A stretch of 30,740 nt of DNA. Origin: Saccoglossus kowalevskii. Its lineage: Eukaryota > Hemichordata > Enteropneusta > Harrimaniidae. Under the pieces are notes generated by a model. The model searched no databases. It was not told the origin of the DNA and saw only the letters and a list, made by a program, of their open reading frames with translations. The position numbers and the translations under genes are program-made. Location: contig NW_003140815.1 in assembly GCF_000003605.2 (NCBI RefSeq), positions 204,239 to 234,978 of the forward strand, given 5' to 3'. Positions 1 to 10,571 of this stretch are shown here, one piece after another; position 1 is the stretch's first letter; each line of letters begins with the position of its first letter.

Positions 1-749
1 AGCTACTGTAGCGTGTAATGCAAAGGCACAATATACCGGACAGGATCAAGTTACCTTAGAGCAACATGACCTTGGCTATTCGTGTTAACTACCTAATTGA
101 CTTCTCAGTTATATTATCCCTGTACACCAAACAAGTTTCTAAATCCGAACTTGTTTGTTGGACTTATTGCAAACAAGGTGCCCAGGGTGATTATAATAAT
201 GTGACGACAGTTGTCGCTTTGTCCCTGTGTGTGTACGTTGGCGCACAATGGCATGCCTCTTTATCTTACGACATGACATCTTTACACGTATCCATGACGA
301 CTCAAACGTGAAATGAAGCGAAGGAGAATGCGACTGCACAAAAGCACCTAGAAAAAAATGACACTACCAGGACGTTTAATTAGAATATTTGAGTAGGAGT
401 ACCCACCAATTTAAAACCCGACGAAGTCAATTCGGCGTATGATGAGATTTATTTGGAACATTTTTCACTCAAACCAAAATTGGTTTAGGAACCGAACTGA
501 TTTATAGTGAAGCCCGAGGCTCTGTTGTTACAATATTATTGTTTGTAATATACAAACGACAAAAAGGAGGTATACAGAAGCACGTACCACAAAGCCATTG
601 TACAATTTATTGAGTTCGTTGTCAGGATAGGCGTTTTGGATGTGTATAGCTGTTTTATTGCCCCCCCCCTCTCCTTCCCTCTCCCCTCAGTCCGTTGCTT
701 TGAAATTGAAAACATGTTAGGATCAGTGTACGTGTAGTTGTCTACTTTC

Positions 750-757
750 TGACGTCA
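750..757. promoter_or_regulatory. CRE-like palindrome TGACGTCA upstream of gene A
   Basis: A full 8-bp CREB/ATF consensus lies 115 bp upstream of the gene A start codon. A second perfect copy lies in coding exon 1 at 931-938. Binding is inferred from the motif only. Confidence 0.4.
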
Positions 758-806
758 CAATTAGAACCACAAACTGCTTTCCAATTTGTCAGATTGCCAA
801 GAATAT

Positions 807-812
807 CACGTG
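807..812. promoter_or_regulatory. E-box CACGTG upstream of gene A
   Basis: Canonical bHLH-zip E-box 60 bp before the start codon, followed directly by a half-CRE (TGACGTG). The motif is common by chance, so support is weak. Confidence 0.25.
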
Positions 813-871
813 CCTGACGTGTTTGTAATCTTTTTACGGCTGCTGGACTTACCACAAATAGACTGTAAGTA

Positions 872-964
872 ATGGCGGACGGACTCCAGCCTCTACTTGA
901 GAAAGAAGATGCAGACTGGAGAAGAATTTATGACGTCATCGCCAAGAGAACAGTAAGATGGAAG
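872..964 (+). CDS. Gene A exon 1 (residues 1-31)
   Basis: It starts at ATG 872 in the context gtaATGG and reads MADGLQPLLEKEDADW onwards, ending Trp-Lys before the strong donor GTAAGT at 965. Phase 0. A stop lies close upstream in frame. A perfect CRE octamer lies inside it at 931-938. Confidence 0.75.
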
Positions 965-3900
965 GTAAGTTCAAACGCTGCGTTCGTTTGGTTGGCTGAT
1001 CTGTTGTTATGTCCTGTCGAGTGTCATATGTTTTATACGGTAAGGTAGGCCGATGCAAACACAAATACGACAAATGCGTATGGTGTACCGGTAGTATCGT
1101 GGTATGTGAATTACATTTGGTACGGGGTACGTTACCAGGGTTTGGGAAGGGACGGTGTATCGTTCAAATCAGTTAGGTGTATGGTAAAATCAGATGAGTT
1201 GACTATCTCGCTTTTCTGGTCCCCCTGGATGGTCGATATTTTTTTTCCAGGATTACATTTACTAGCCTATATCTGGCAATGACGCATTTTAACAATACAC
1301 AACATGTATTTAGGCTATATTCCATACGCTCTGTCGTGTCAGACCTTCTCCTCTCGACGCACAAGTCTGGGTTGTAACAAACAAGTGGACATAGAAATGG
1401 TGTTTCTCTCCCTACTGTGACGACCCTCTTCTGTTGGTCATATGTTATACTGAGTGAAAACATTTATCAAATCGACCGAGAAGTCCAGTTTGTAAAACAA
1501 TAAATTAATCAATGATATACAAAGTAATAAAATACTATACTGTTTCTCAAACACAAAGTTCAACATCGACATCGCCAAAAGACTGCTCGATAAATGGAAA
1601 GATACTTATGAGACGTTCAAAGAAGATGCCAAAAAGAATGGTAACCAAGTTAAGCACATCGAAGGCAGCATCGGTCTCTTCACGACGCAACTGGCGTAAG
1701 TGTATCACAATTTTCGTACATCGATACTCATGTTACTTTAAATAAAGTAGCCCTTGAAGTACTATATATTCAGACACAGCTAAGTGTACAAAACAACTTG
1801 AACTTGGGATCTAGATTTCGAAATTCCACATGTACAGTTTTTGGCAATACTATTGAAACTTTCGTTTTCAATACTGACTATAACATGACCAAACGCACCA
1901 CCACAGCTAACTATTGTATTGTATCTCACACCTGTCAAGACAGAGGATGTTCGGAAAGGGATAAATTTGCAACACGCATTATGCTAACCTGGTAACAGCT
2001 GTATGTCGCCAAGACTAGACATTCAAGGAGCAACAAACTTAGAATCATTGGCCTCAACTTGAATGGTGGTGAGGTAGTATTTATTGGTAGTTGCACGGTT
2101 CTTATTATGACTAATATTCGTCTCTCGCTTCTTATCAGACCTCTTCCCTCGGTTAAAAAGAAGATCAACAGAAAAATGCTGGACATTGTAGTCATGTTTC
2201 TAAAGAACCCAAAATGGCAGTTAACCAACTCAGTTCGACTACTGGCTTCCAGTATTATTTGGCAGGTATGCGAAGTATTTGTTGTTGTTGCATTTCTTAG
2301 CTTTCAATTGCGGTCTTCAGTTGCACGCCGACTCAACATGGTCTTATTTCCCACAATGCAAGTGGCCAATGCAGTTATGCAACTAAATCAAATATCTCGA
2401 AGTACTGGAAAAAACGCAGAAGCAACAGAAATAAAATCCCGTTATCTGTTGGATTTGTAGTTAATGGCTGACGCCACTTGGGAATACTGAACAATGGTTC
2501 TGGGCTCACCTTTTTAATATAGTCTATTCTGTGCGAGCTGGGTGATTTATGTATCGTGGTTTAGTCACGATGAAAAGTTATTGTGCAAGAAAAACTACAA
2601 CATCACCGATATTCCCTGTGTTCATTTAAAAACACAACAAGCATACGTTGTAAAAAGTCATTAAATTGCAATTTATTACAGAAAATGGAAGAAATAAAAG
2701 TGAATTCATTCGTTCACTACACTTTGCTTCGCGTCCAACACAAGGCACTAGTCGTCATTGTCCCGAGCACAGACCAACGGATAAAAATCATGTTAACGAC
2801 CTACGTGCCAATACGTACATACAATCAATTATATACGTCATCGATATTAAGATTTCCAGTCACCAACCGTTATCCGTGGACATTTTAAACAACGACTGAA
2901 ATACAATTTCATTAAATGTCACTCACTATACATGACCCTAAACTGTTGTGTGAAAAAAAACAGAACCGCAGGCCAAACAGTTATTATTGAACACTGAGAA
3001 TTGCCCATTCAACGCCTAGAGAATTAATGTTCCGGTCTGACTGCCATTCGATAGCCCAAGTAAAAGCAAGGTGAATAAGACAATAGCCTGCAAGTCTAGA
3101 CCAGGTCGCTATGTTGCTTTACAATGCCACTCTGCATACTGGGTGGCACAAAGAAACTAGGGGTGTCCGTTACACTGTAAACATGTACCTTTCAAAAGAC
3201 ACTGCAAAATAAATCATTATCGTTCTAGGACACAGTAAACAGTTTTTATTATCACAATGAACTACAGCTGAATCAATTTCACTGAAAAGTATTGTTCTCT
3301 CCACACTAACCGGGCGGCCGTGTTTCGTCCAAAATATTCCAGAATACAGTATTATTTTTCCAGAACCACGTTGCGATTATGGTATCAACATATATTATTG
3401 TTGATTAAAGTTTCGACTTCAGTTTGTCTTTGCACTTTTGAGCCTCTAGAACAAACACTCGCTATCCGGATATAAACAACTAACTAAGTAAACAAATAAA
3501 CGGACAGATAAATAAATAAACAAACAAATTAATTAATTAATTAATCCGAATTGAATGAAATGTTGAAAAAGCATTTCTTACTCACTCAGTAAATTACTCA
3601 GCCAGTTAGTCAGTGATATTGATATAATTTACACTTCGTGTGATTAAAAGAATCTATGGTAATACTTCCAGGGCTTAGAGAACAGATTGATGGAGTTGTT
3701 ATCTGCTTATGACAAATGGATGAAAGAAAACGACGAGTTCTTCCGAAATCCACCGACCACGGACATCATAGATGAAATACTTGAAGGGACTTGTAGAGAA
3801 ATAAAGTAAGTACAACTGTTATTATTAGTTGCCTGGGGTCGCGCAAAATCACCTTTCACGTGGTAAACAAGACACTGCGCATGTGCATATATTCTGTTCT

Positions 3901-6900
3901 CTGGTTGGTTCTTCCTTACATTGCGGGCAATACGCAGTCCATTCATACCACTAATTAGAACTCCGTAGATGACAATGTTAGCGTTTGGGTGAAAAAAAAA
4001 AAAACATCTAACAAAAATCAAAATATTGTTTTAGTTTGTTGAAACCCCTTGAATCATTTCAAGGGGTTTAAACAAATTAAAACAATATTTTGATTTCTGG
4101 TCAGAAAAAAACATGTTGGTCAGCTCAAACTCCTAAAAAATTGATGTAAACAAAATACAGATTTGTCAGTGAACAAAGCTACACACAAATCTGACAGCTG
4201 ACGTAATTAAAGTACGCCCTCGTACATCGCATTGCAGATAAAACTCGTTGGAAGAAACCCCATTGGCTAACAACACTCTTACGAACGCTGATAGGCTGAT
4301 TAGTGGCGTGAGCCCTTTAAACGTGATATGGCAGTACAGAATTGTTGCGGCAGTGTCGCAGTGTGGCAAATTTAAATACATGTATTTTAAAATATTGTTT
4401 TGTGATTTCTGCCTATTAGTTCGTGTAAAACGTGGTCCAAATATTCCAACATTCTATCCAGAATTTTATCCTACGCCGCTTCTCAACCACTGGAAAGAGA
4501 GAACGGTTATCAAGAGAACGGATACGGTGCTACTGTCTCTGTTATTCTTCAAAACTACCTCAATACGGTGAGTAGATGGAGCCCAGAAAGATGGAAATAC
4601 GCCATCTATAGTCTAAAGTTCACACGTGTTATTAGAGGCTGGTATTTGGAACTAAACCAAAAGAATATAATATGGACGCGAGATGAGTCAAAATAAAATA
4701 GATGCTAGCCAACCGTTCAAATCTCAAATCGTGTACTCTTAGCACAACAAATGCATTTCCTTTATGTTTATAAGTATTTATAAATTTCAGTGGCAGCTGA
4801 ATCCAACCAGCCAATCAACGAGTACAGTTCGCAACGACGTCATTTGAAAATGTTCAATAGAAACCTCTCGTTACAAAATTGTGAAATGTATTAATGCACT
4901 GGGAGTATTTAAAATTGTGAAATTGTATCCTATTCATTGCAGAGTGACAGTCAACTCGATTCCGACGTGTGTGCTAAATTTGTACCGCATATGTTGAAAC
5001 TTCTTAACAGCGCATCCTCTGATATATTCAAGTTGGATATATTGGCGGCAATATTGAAAATAGCCAATCGGCAGCCGGAAGTGATAGCGCCACACCTGTC
5101 AGCAATGATTGACTGGTACCTGGGGAATGAGGACGCGGAGCTTCCGGCGTTTATCCGTGAGTATGCTTTAATATGTTATTTACGAGTATATATTGCGAGT
5201 GGCTTGCATTTGTGACTTTCACAACAAATGTCCCTACTAATGTTGTTCTTTTTCAGAGATTATCCAGTCAACGTATCCATGTAATGAAGAAGCCGTTCTC
5301 GAGAAACTCGATCCATTGGTTGAACGCGCCAAAGAAGCAGATGATAACTATATTTCTTACTTATTGGTGTTATTGGAGGATGTAGCCCGACATCACCCGG
5401 ATGTAAGCTATTCGTTTTCATCTTTAATTTATGTGGCATGTAACAAGGTTTCGATTTTCCATGTTTTCTCGCAGATTTGTTAAAGCCCTTGTTCTGTTTT
5501 TTTTTTTCTTCAGAGAGTAAAGAGATATAATGCATTGATTTTGGAGAGCCTGGAAACCAGCGACGCCATGACAGTTAATAGTCTTAAAGTATTAGTGGTA
5601 CTTTCATCAAATTCACCCGTGGAATACGTTCATCTGTTAGACACATTGATTCAGTTGACTGAGAAGAGCAACGGCCAGATCTGCCACGAGTCTAATCGCG
5701 TTCTTGCGAATATAACAATTAATAACGTAAGTTTCTATACTTGACTCTCGTTATTTCCTCTTATTATGCCCTCCTGACCATGACAGCCAATCAGATTTGC
5801 GCGTTACAGATAGACATGTCTGATATGCAGATAAGTCTGCCTAAAATTTTCTAATGTCTATCCACATCCGGGAATTTTCATCCTGAATTTACGTCAATAA
5901 CTTGTCAAGAACAGACACGATAAGTGGCAATATTTATAAAATGACTAGTGTGCCAAGTTTACCTCCACTATTTAAATACCTTATTGGAAAGAAAACTGAT
6001 TTTTGTTTTATTTTTAGTCGAGCTTCAATTTACCTTGAATTCGCTTGTGCGACCAGGCCGCGCGATTCATGACGTTTGTACTGTGCATGCGCAATTCGTT
6101 TCTATAAAGCGTCAACTAATCGCGAATTTTGCCGCTGCACGGATCTGTTGTATTTTGGATTTATTACGTATTTTGTGTATTTTGACTGTATATCTAAATA
6201 TTAAGAGTTTATGTGTTGAAAGAAAATGGTGCAGCTCAGTTCTGTGTTTTGATGCGATGTTCCACGTCGATTGGTGTACGAAAGAGCACAGTGTGACGTT
6301 TGTGAAAGTAGAACGTGCAGAAATTATAGATGTATATACAGTCCCTCTATCTCTTTAATTGAAACAGAAAGAGCAGTTGATATTTACATCTCTATATAGA
6401 GAGTGTGTTGCATGATAAAACCCAATACAATGTTGTCATTCTTTCTATTTATAGATTTGTACGCAGCCGTGCAACTTGAATACTGCCCTGGAAGGTTGAT
6501 GCACTACTGCAATTTGTGTTTTCAAATTTACTCCGTATAGTAATACAAATTTTCACCCCAGCATCGGTAGATATAAAGTCTTAGTAACCCTCAAAGCTTG
6601 TTGTCAACCACGAATTCGTCTCGGTTGATAATAAGCAGCTCTTCGGGCTTATTACAATTTGTGGGGGGGGGTGGTTGAACATTCATGACGTCTAGGCGCA
6701 AACCAATAACAGCTTTTATTCGCAGATGATATTTGATTTCGAAACTCTGACAAACGAACATCACGTTTCCTCTTTGTCGTCTATTTGGGTACGTGTAGTT
6801 TTGTATCCAATTACGAATATGATTTCCTCTCTACAAAATACAGGAAACCGCCAACAGAGTACTATGGAACCTTTTCAGAACATTGGAAACTGCCCAGAAC

Positions 6901-7958
6901 GAGTTCTACCTACCAACCTTGGTACTTGTCAAACGCGTAGGCGAGAACTACAAGACAGAACTGGAGAAATACGAAAACAAGATACGAATTATTGCCCGGA
7001 ATACAATAGCAGGGGTTCCAGAGCTTTCACAGACAATCCTCACAATTATTGATCAGACACGGTAAGTTTATTTTGCAGCTAAATTTTCACTGACGCTATC
7101 ACGAGATCGGGCGAAGCCCACATGTCTACGTTTCGATCAAAGATGGTTATTTTTTTCTATAATTACATGGCTCCAGTTCAGTGAGCTAAGACATTAATTG
7201 ACTAGTTTAATAAGGTAACATGATTTTGTGTATGATTCAAGATGGCCGATTGGCGGCAATTTGCAATTGCATTGAATGATTCAATAAAACTATGGCTTCG
7301 CAAATCATTCAAAAATGACGAATTGATGACTATTTTGTTTTATTTTTGAGATTCATGTGTCCTACCATGTTTACTGATTAATTTGTTTAAAATCTGTCAC
7401 GTGGACGAGACATCATTGTACATCGCATTTTGCAATCCAGTAAATAAAACCGAGGACGCTACACTGCCTTGCTAGGCTTTTGTTTATACAAGTTATACAA
7501 CGTGAGTTGACAAGCTACATATCATGAATTATTCACATAACTATATTCTTTTCAAACTTTGCAGCGTGCAAAAGCAAAGCAATAATGAATATGCTGCAGT
7601 TGATAGTCACAATGGAAATGAAAACCCGCGTAATGAAGGCATCGTCTCGGGCACTGTTTCCGGTCACGTGACGGACAAGTTCGAGGTAAACGGTAGCAAG
7701 GTAGGAGGAATTGACGGCTACTTACAACTATGTGGCTGGGCTCTACTCTTGTCCTACGCGAAGGTTAAAATTCGGGTACAGGACCAAGATAAGATAATAT
7801 CGGAACAAGAGCAAAGAGTCGTGAAGCAAAATTTGAAAATAAAAGATCTAGAACGAAAGCTCGAAGAGCAGGGCCAAAAGATAGCAGAATTATCGGCAAT
7901 TTTAGAAGGCCTTCAGTCTTTTTGTGTTCGAACAGTTTCAATTGAAATCAGAAAATAA
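872..7958 (+). CDS. Gene A: uncharacterised alpha-solenoid (ARM/HEAT-like) protein with C-terminal coiled coil, 614 aa, 11 exons
   Basis: Join of 872-964, 1559-1695, 2139-2265, 3672-3805, 4462-4567, 4943-5156, 5257-5402, 5514-5726, 6726-6788, 6844-7061 and 7565-7958 gives 1845 nt with no stop before TAA 7956-7958. All introns are GT-AG and phases agree. Residues 1-480 are almost entirely amphipathic helices with repeated Leu/Ile/Val spacing, as in ARM or HEAT repeats. Residues 485-540 form a polar, Gly-rich linker. Residues about 551-602 are a heptad-like Gln/Lys/Glu/Leu coiled coil. No signal peptide, membrane segment or catalytic motif is visible. The protein is probably a cytosolic scaffold. 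I do not recognise the family. The solenoid part weakly recalls the N-terminal half of VEPH1/Melted, but no PH domain follows, so this is not a claim of orthology. Gene B lies 2.6 kb downstream on the same strand. Confidence 0.82.
1559..1695 (+). CDS. Gene A exon 2 (residues 32-76)
   Basis: Helical segment beginning FNIDIAKRLLDKW and ending near TTQLA. The acceptor AAAG at 1555-1558 is weakly pyrimidine-rich; the donor is GTAAGT at 1696. Enters in phase 0, leaves in phase 2. Confidence 0.75.
2139..2265 (+). CDS. Gene A exon 3 (residues 77-119)
   Basis: Acceptor TTATCAG, donor GTATGC. Encodes helices including MLDIVVMFLKNPKW and SVRLLASSIIWQ. Enters in phase 2, leaves in phase 0. Confidence 0.8.
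3672..3805 (+). CDS. Gene A exon 4 (residues 120-163)
   Basis: Acceptor ACTTCCAG, donor GTAAGT. Encodes GLENRLMELLSAYDKWMK and a charged helix ending CREIK. Leaves in phase 2. Confidence 0.8.
4015..4096. repeat. Near-perfect hairpin, 38-bp arms and 6-nt loop, in gene A intron 4
   Basis: Left arm 4015-4052 and right arm 4059-4096 are reverse complements with about two mismatches. The loop is ATCATT. The arm nearest the loop is AACCCCTTGA / TCAAGGGGTTT. It would be transcribed within the gene A intron. It could be a very small foldback transposon or an intronic precursor-microRNA-like hairpin; sequence alone does not decide. Confidence 0.85.
4462..4567 (+). CDS. Gene A exon 5 (residues 164-199)
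   Basis: Acceptor TCTATCCAG, donor GTGAGT. Encodes ILSYAASQPLERENG, a polar loop, then VSVILQNYLNT. The reading frame is fixed by phase 2 from exon 4. Confidence 0.75.
4775..4892. mobile_element. Dispersed miniature element, copy 1 (gene A intron 5)
   Basis: Shares blocks with 26950-27118: a TATTTATAAATT left end, an internal AGCCAATCA(A/G)CGAG(C/T)ACAG block followed by CGCAACGA, and a TTGTGAAAT right end. The ends are imperfect inverted repeats (ATTTATAAATTTCA against TGAAATGTATT). No transposase is present, so it is a non-autonomous MITE-like repeat. Target duplication not resolved. Confidence 0.55.
4943..5156 (+). CDS. Gene A exon 6 (residues 200-270)
   Basis: Acceptor TTCATTGCAG, donor GTGAGT. 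Encodes several solenoid helices, for example FVPHMLKLLNSAS, LDILAAILKIANR and VIAPHLSAMIDWYL. Leaves in phase 1. Confidence 0.88.
5257..5402 (+). CDS. Gene A exon 7 (residues 271-319)
   Basis: Acceptor TTTTTCAG, donor GTAAGC. Encodes EEAVLEKLDPLVERAKEAD and YISYLLVLLEDVARHHPD, paired helices of a HEAT-like repeat. Leaves in phase 0. Confidence 0.88.
5514..5726 (+). CDS. Gene A exon 8 (residues 320-390)
   Basis: Long polypyrimidine tract and CTTCAG acceptor, donor GTAAGT. Encodes YNALILESLETSDAM, LKVLVVLSSNSP and YVHLLDTLIQLTEKSN, typical ARM/HEAT helix pairs. Phase 0 at both ends. Confidence 0.88.
6726..6788 (+). CDS. Gene A exon 9 (residues 391-411), small exon
   Basis: A 63-nt exon with phase 0 at both ends. 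Acceptor TATTCGCAG, donor GTACGT. Encodes FDFETLTNEHHVSSLSSIW. Because it is symmetrical, it could be skipped without breaking the frame. Confidence 0.7.
6844..7061 (+). CDS. Gene A exon 10 (residues 412-483)
   Basis: Follows a 55-nt intron. Acceptor AAATACAG, donor GTAAGT. Encodes ETANRVLWNLFRTLETAQN, LPTLVLVKRVGENY and a final Ile/Thr-rich helix. Leaves in phase 2. Confidence 0.85.
7565..7958 (+). CDS. Gene A exon 11 (residues 484-614), linker and coiled coil
   Basis: Acceptor ACTTTGCAG. Encodes an Asn/Gly-rich linker with GTVSGHVTDKFEVNG, a short hydrophobic stretch (LQLCGWALLLSYA), then the coiled coil with repeats such as EQEQRVVKQNLKIKDLERKL. Stop is TAA at 7956-7958. Confidence 0.85.
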
Positions 7959-8600
7959 CTTTAATACACATTGAGATGCCAAAACACGGACATTTAATGT
8001 TGATCTGTGTTGTCAACTTGCCCCGGACTGCCTCGTTTACATGGCGGCATGGTGATGAACATACTTGCAAATTTATTATCTTTTTATATTAAACGGGATT
8101 TCATGAGGGATATACATATTATTATTAATCATATTTTTGCTTGCGTGGTAATAAATCTGCCAAAGTTTATCAATATTATATTTTACTGTACTTACTGCGG
8201 CTGCTTCAGCTTCAGCGAATATTTGTTTTTAACCTTTATATATGTATAACCCAAACCATGACTAACTCAAATAATATATTTACATGTAATTATCATATTC
8301 AACGGGTCACATGACCCTGGGTTTTCCACCCACGATAACACTGACCAATAACACTGAAGCTCCCACCAAGCCATTAATCTTGTCACCCTTAAAAGAAACC
8401 ACTGAAATAAAAAGGGGCGGTGGGCTAGTATACACGTATATTATGATATATATATATATATCTATCTATATAAAGAATATTTATATTTTAAGTTACATGC
8501 AATTTTGTACTGTATGAACTCTACAAATATTCTGTGTGCGAATGTTATTATAAAAGTTAAAACCCTTTTGTAGGATATTTTTTTTGTACGACCGAATAAA
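7959..8600 (+). other. Gene A 3' UTR and poly(A) signals
   Basis: AT-rich non-coding sequence after the gene A stop. AATAAA hexamers occur at 8406-8411 and 8595-8600; the second is followed by a T/GT-rich stretch as expected downstream of a cleavage site. A short (TA)n tract lies near 8446-8461. Confidence 0.45.
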
Positions 8601-8882
8601 TAATATTCAAAGTTTGGTTTTGTTCTGTGTGAGTTTTTATTTGATTTGAATCAAACAAAACTTCAAAATTCACTAGTATCAAGTGCCACCACCTCATTAT
8701 TTTGGTTCTATTTAAATGCATTAAAATCTCTCTTATTCTATCTCTGCACAGTTGTCAAACCTATGTGAAACACTGGCTTATTCCCACTAACCCCTGAAGC
8801 AATAATGTTTAGCATATTAAGCATAAATGTAACGGCAAGCTGCGAATTTGCATAATTTTTTTTTTTAATTTTCAAATCGGCT

Positions 8883-8976
8883 TTAGATGCAAAATTGCCG
8901 CCGAGATCTTGTTGAGACTGAACCCCGTGACTACTACTTATTTACCATCCAGATCTCGGCTGCTATTTGCGTCTAA
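8883..8976. repeat. Stem-loop with about 28-bp imperfect arms
   Basis: 8883-8912 pairs with 8949-8976. The core GCCGAGATCT matches AGATCTCGGC exactly, and the outer part TTAGATGCAAA matches TTTGCGTCTAA with one mismatch. The loop is about 36 nt. It may be a foldback element remnant; no gene is associated. Confidence 0.6.
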
Positions 8977-9488
8977 GGGTTTCAATCTCACGAGTACGTC
9001 ATCAAACCCGACACCTTTTCATCCGTTTCAGCGTCACCTGATATGTTGTCCGAGTACGTCTTCCAACATTTTGTTCACCCGAGTTCACATCTAGTCGTGT
9101 TTTTAATAATATAGTACTGATATTTATTTTCATCATGACTTGACAAGTGAGTTTTATTTGAAATACCATGGCGTCCTGAAAACGTGCAGTGTAATTGAAC
9201 ATATTATCACGGACACCAGTCACCAAACTGACAATGCAACGAAGCTTTTAGAAGATATCTACTTTTATCCGTACATGATAAGATGATACACAAACAAAAA
9301 ATAACACAATATTGTGCTATAATATTTGAAATAACCGACGTGAAAGGAAGCAACTGCCTACTGTTACAATATTGGCCATATGCTTAGCAAAATACAACTG
9401 CATAATATCTAGCGCCTATTCACATGTTTTCTACACGTATTTAAAGAGTGAAATGAACAATACATATCCATCACTAACACGTTATTAA

Positions 9489-9650
9489 TTAAAGCATGAG
9501 GGTCGTCTCCTGCGCATGAGCGGGAATTGAGTCCCAAGCGACGATAACACACGCGAAAAACGCAAATGCTCATGTGTAGACGCTTGTTTATAAACAATGG
9601 GACGCTATGGCTATCTGACGCATGCGCAGGTGACGACTCCACCGCTTTAA
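9489..9650. mobile_element. TTAA-flanked MITE, family 1, copy 1
   Basis: 162 bp bounded by TTAAAGC and GCTTTAA. Terminal inverted repeats carry GGTCGTC(T/A)CCTGCGCATG and its complement. The interior matches 19419-19572 in opposite orientation, including GGGAATTGAGTCCCAAGCG and AACACACGC. The TTAA at both ends suggests a piggyBac-type target site, but no transposase is present. It holds GCGCATG palindromes resembling NRF1 sites. Confidence 0.85.
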
Positions 9651-9810
9651 ATAATCTGCATACTTACATATTTTACATTTAGCGACTAATATGGCTATCC
9701 TAGCGATGTTAAAGATAAAATTAATTGCACTGGAACTCCTTACGTAAACTGGCTGGTATTTTCACAATACATAACAAATCCACGCTCTGTTCCGTATCGC
9801 TTCGTTCCAC

Positions 9811-9940
9811 GTGAAGCGCCACAGTCGTGACGTAGCTCGCGTTCGAATTTCATATAAGGAAACAATATATTTGATACGTTGTAAATGTTGTGAGGAAACC
9901 ACTTCGAACACGGCGCGGTGCGACGACTGTGGCGCTACAC
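9811..9940. mobile_element. CpG-rich inverted-repeat element related to family 1
   Basis: The ends GTGAAGCGCCACAGTCGT and ACGACTGTGGCGCTACAC are inverted repeats with one mismatch. The interior TTCGAATTTCAT followed by AACAAT also occurs in reverse in the element at 29346-29476, so the two are related. The TTAA ends are not preserved here. Confidence 0.65.
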
Positions 9941-10031
9941 ATTTCGACGTCAATGAAAGTGGCAGGGTCCCAGTGTAGCAAGGCCCCAATGTATGTTGGG
10001 CTTTATTAGTAACAATGTGCTTGTTGAAAAC

Positions 10032-10332
10032 TTTACGTGGCGATAGACGTCGCGCCACGCATGCGCGAGATATATGGGTCTCATATAAAACAAAGATGGC
10101 GACTTTGACTGTTGCGCAGATCAACGAGTACCAACTGAGACGTTACGAAGCTTTAATTAGGTATTTTTTTAGGTGATTGGAAGGTATCAAATGAGTCACT
10201 GGTGGTAATTAATGTAAGTCGCGCCCAGGTAAAACCTCATACGTGATTTCCATTAGAAGAGCGCATTGGATTGTATCAATGTTATCAACACAAATATCGC
10301 ACATGCGTAGCGCGACGACTGCCGCGCTTTAA
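10032..10332. mobile_element. Composite or diverged family 1 element upstream of gene B
   Basis: The left part GTCGCGCCACGC, then TATGGGTCTCAT, resembles the left half of the 29346-29476 element. The right end GCGCGACGACTGCCGCGCTTTAA is a family 1 terminus with TTAA. The length exceeds the other copies, so it may be two partial insertions or one with an insertion. Boundaries are approximate. Confidence 0.45.
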
Positions 10333-10571
10333 AATTGTTAAATTCAAGGGACGACGTCCAAACATATAGAAAGGAACAATTTCTTCTCAGTTAGATTTCT
10401 CTTGGAACAGCTTTCTCTTGAAAACTGAAAAATATCATATAACCATTTAATATATTAACACCATCAACAAACTCTAGTGTCAAGCTATACGGGGTTGAGG
10501 GAATCTGACAACACATTATTCCTCACTAGACTACAGACATATCAGATTGGTTTCCAGTTGTTGCCAAGGTG

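Larger units (their letters stand above)
1..871. other. Upstream region of gene A, no gene seen
   Basis: No coding region is supported; the short ORFs here lack splice context or domain-like composition. The region holds a short poly-C tract near 661-668 and, close to the gene A start, a CRE-like site and an E-box listed separately. The transcription start cannot be placed. Confidence 0.5.
8601..10571. other. Intergenic region between genes A and B, upstream of gene B
   Basis: No gene is supported. It holds a stem-loop (8883-8976), then a dense cluster of CpG-rich miniature inverted-repeat elements from 9489 to 10332. ORFs on both strands across the elements arise from their GC-rich sequence and lack splice logic. 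A possible leader exon with ATGGCG at 10096 is discussed in the findings. Confidence 0.5.

Noticed and set aside
2059-2460. 133-aa plus-strand and 97-aa minus-strand frames around gene A exon 3
   Set aside because: They overlap exon 3 in part but in frames that ignore the matching splice phases.
3480-3545. AAATAAACAAAC and TTAATTAATTAA low-complexity stretch in gene A intron 3
   Set aside because: Simple-sequence tract; no evidence that it is the tail of a LINE or SINE.
5948-6358. 136-aa plus-strand open frame in gene A intron 8
   Set aside because: It lies between exons 8 and 9, whose junction is in phase without it. Its composition is unstructured and no domain is recognisable.
9762-10124. 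120-aa minus-strand open frame upstream of gene B
   Set aside because: It runs through CpG-rich inverted-repeat elements, which create open frames on both strands.
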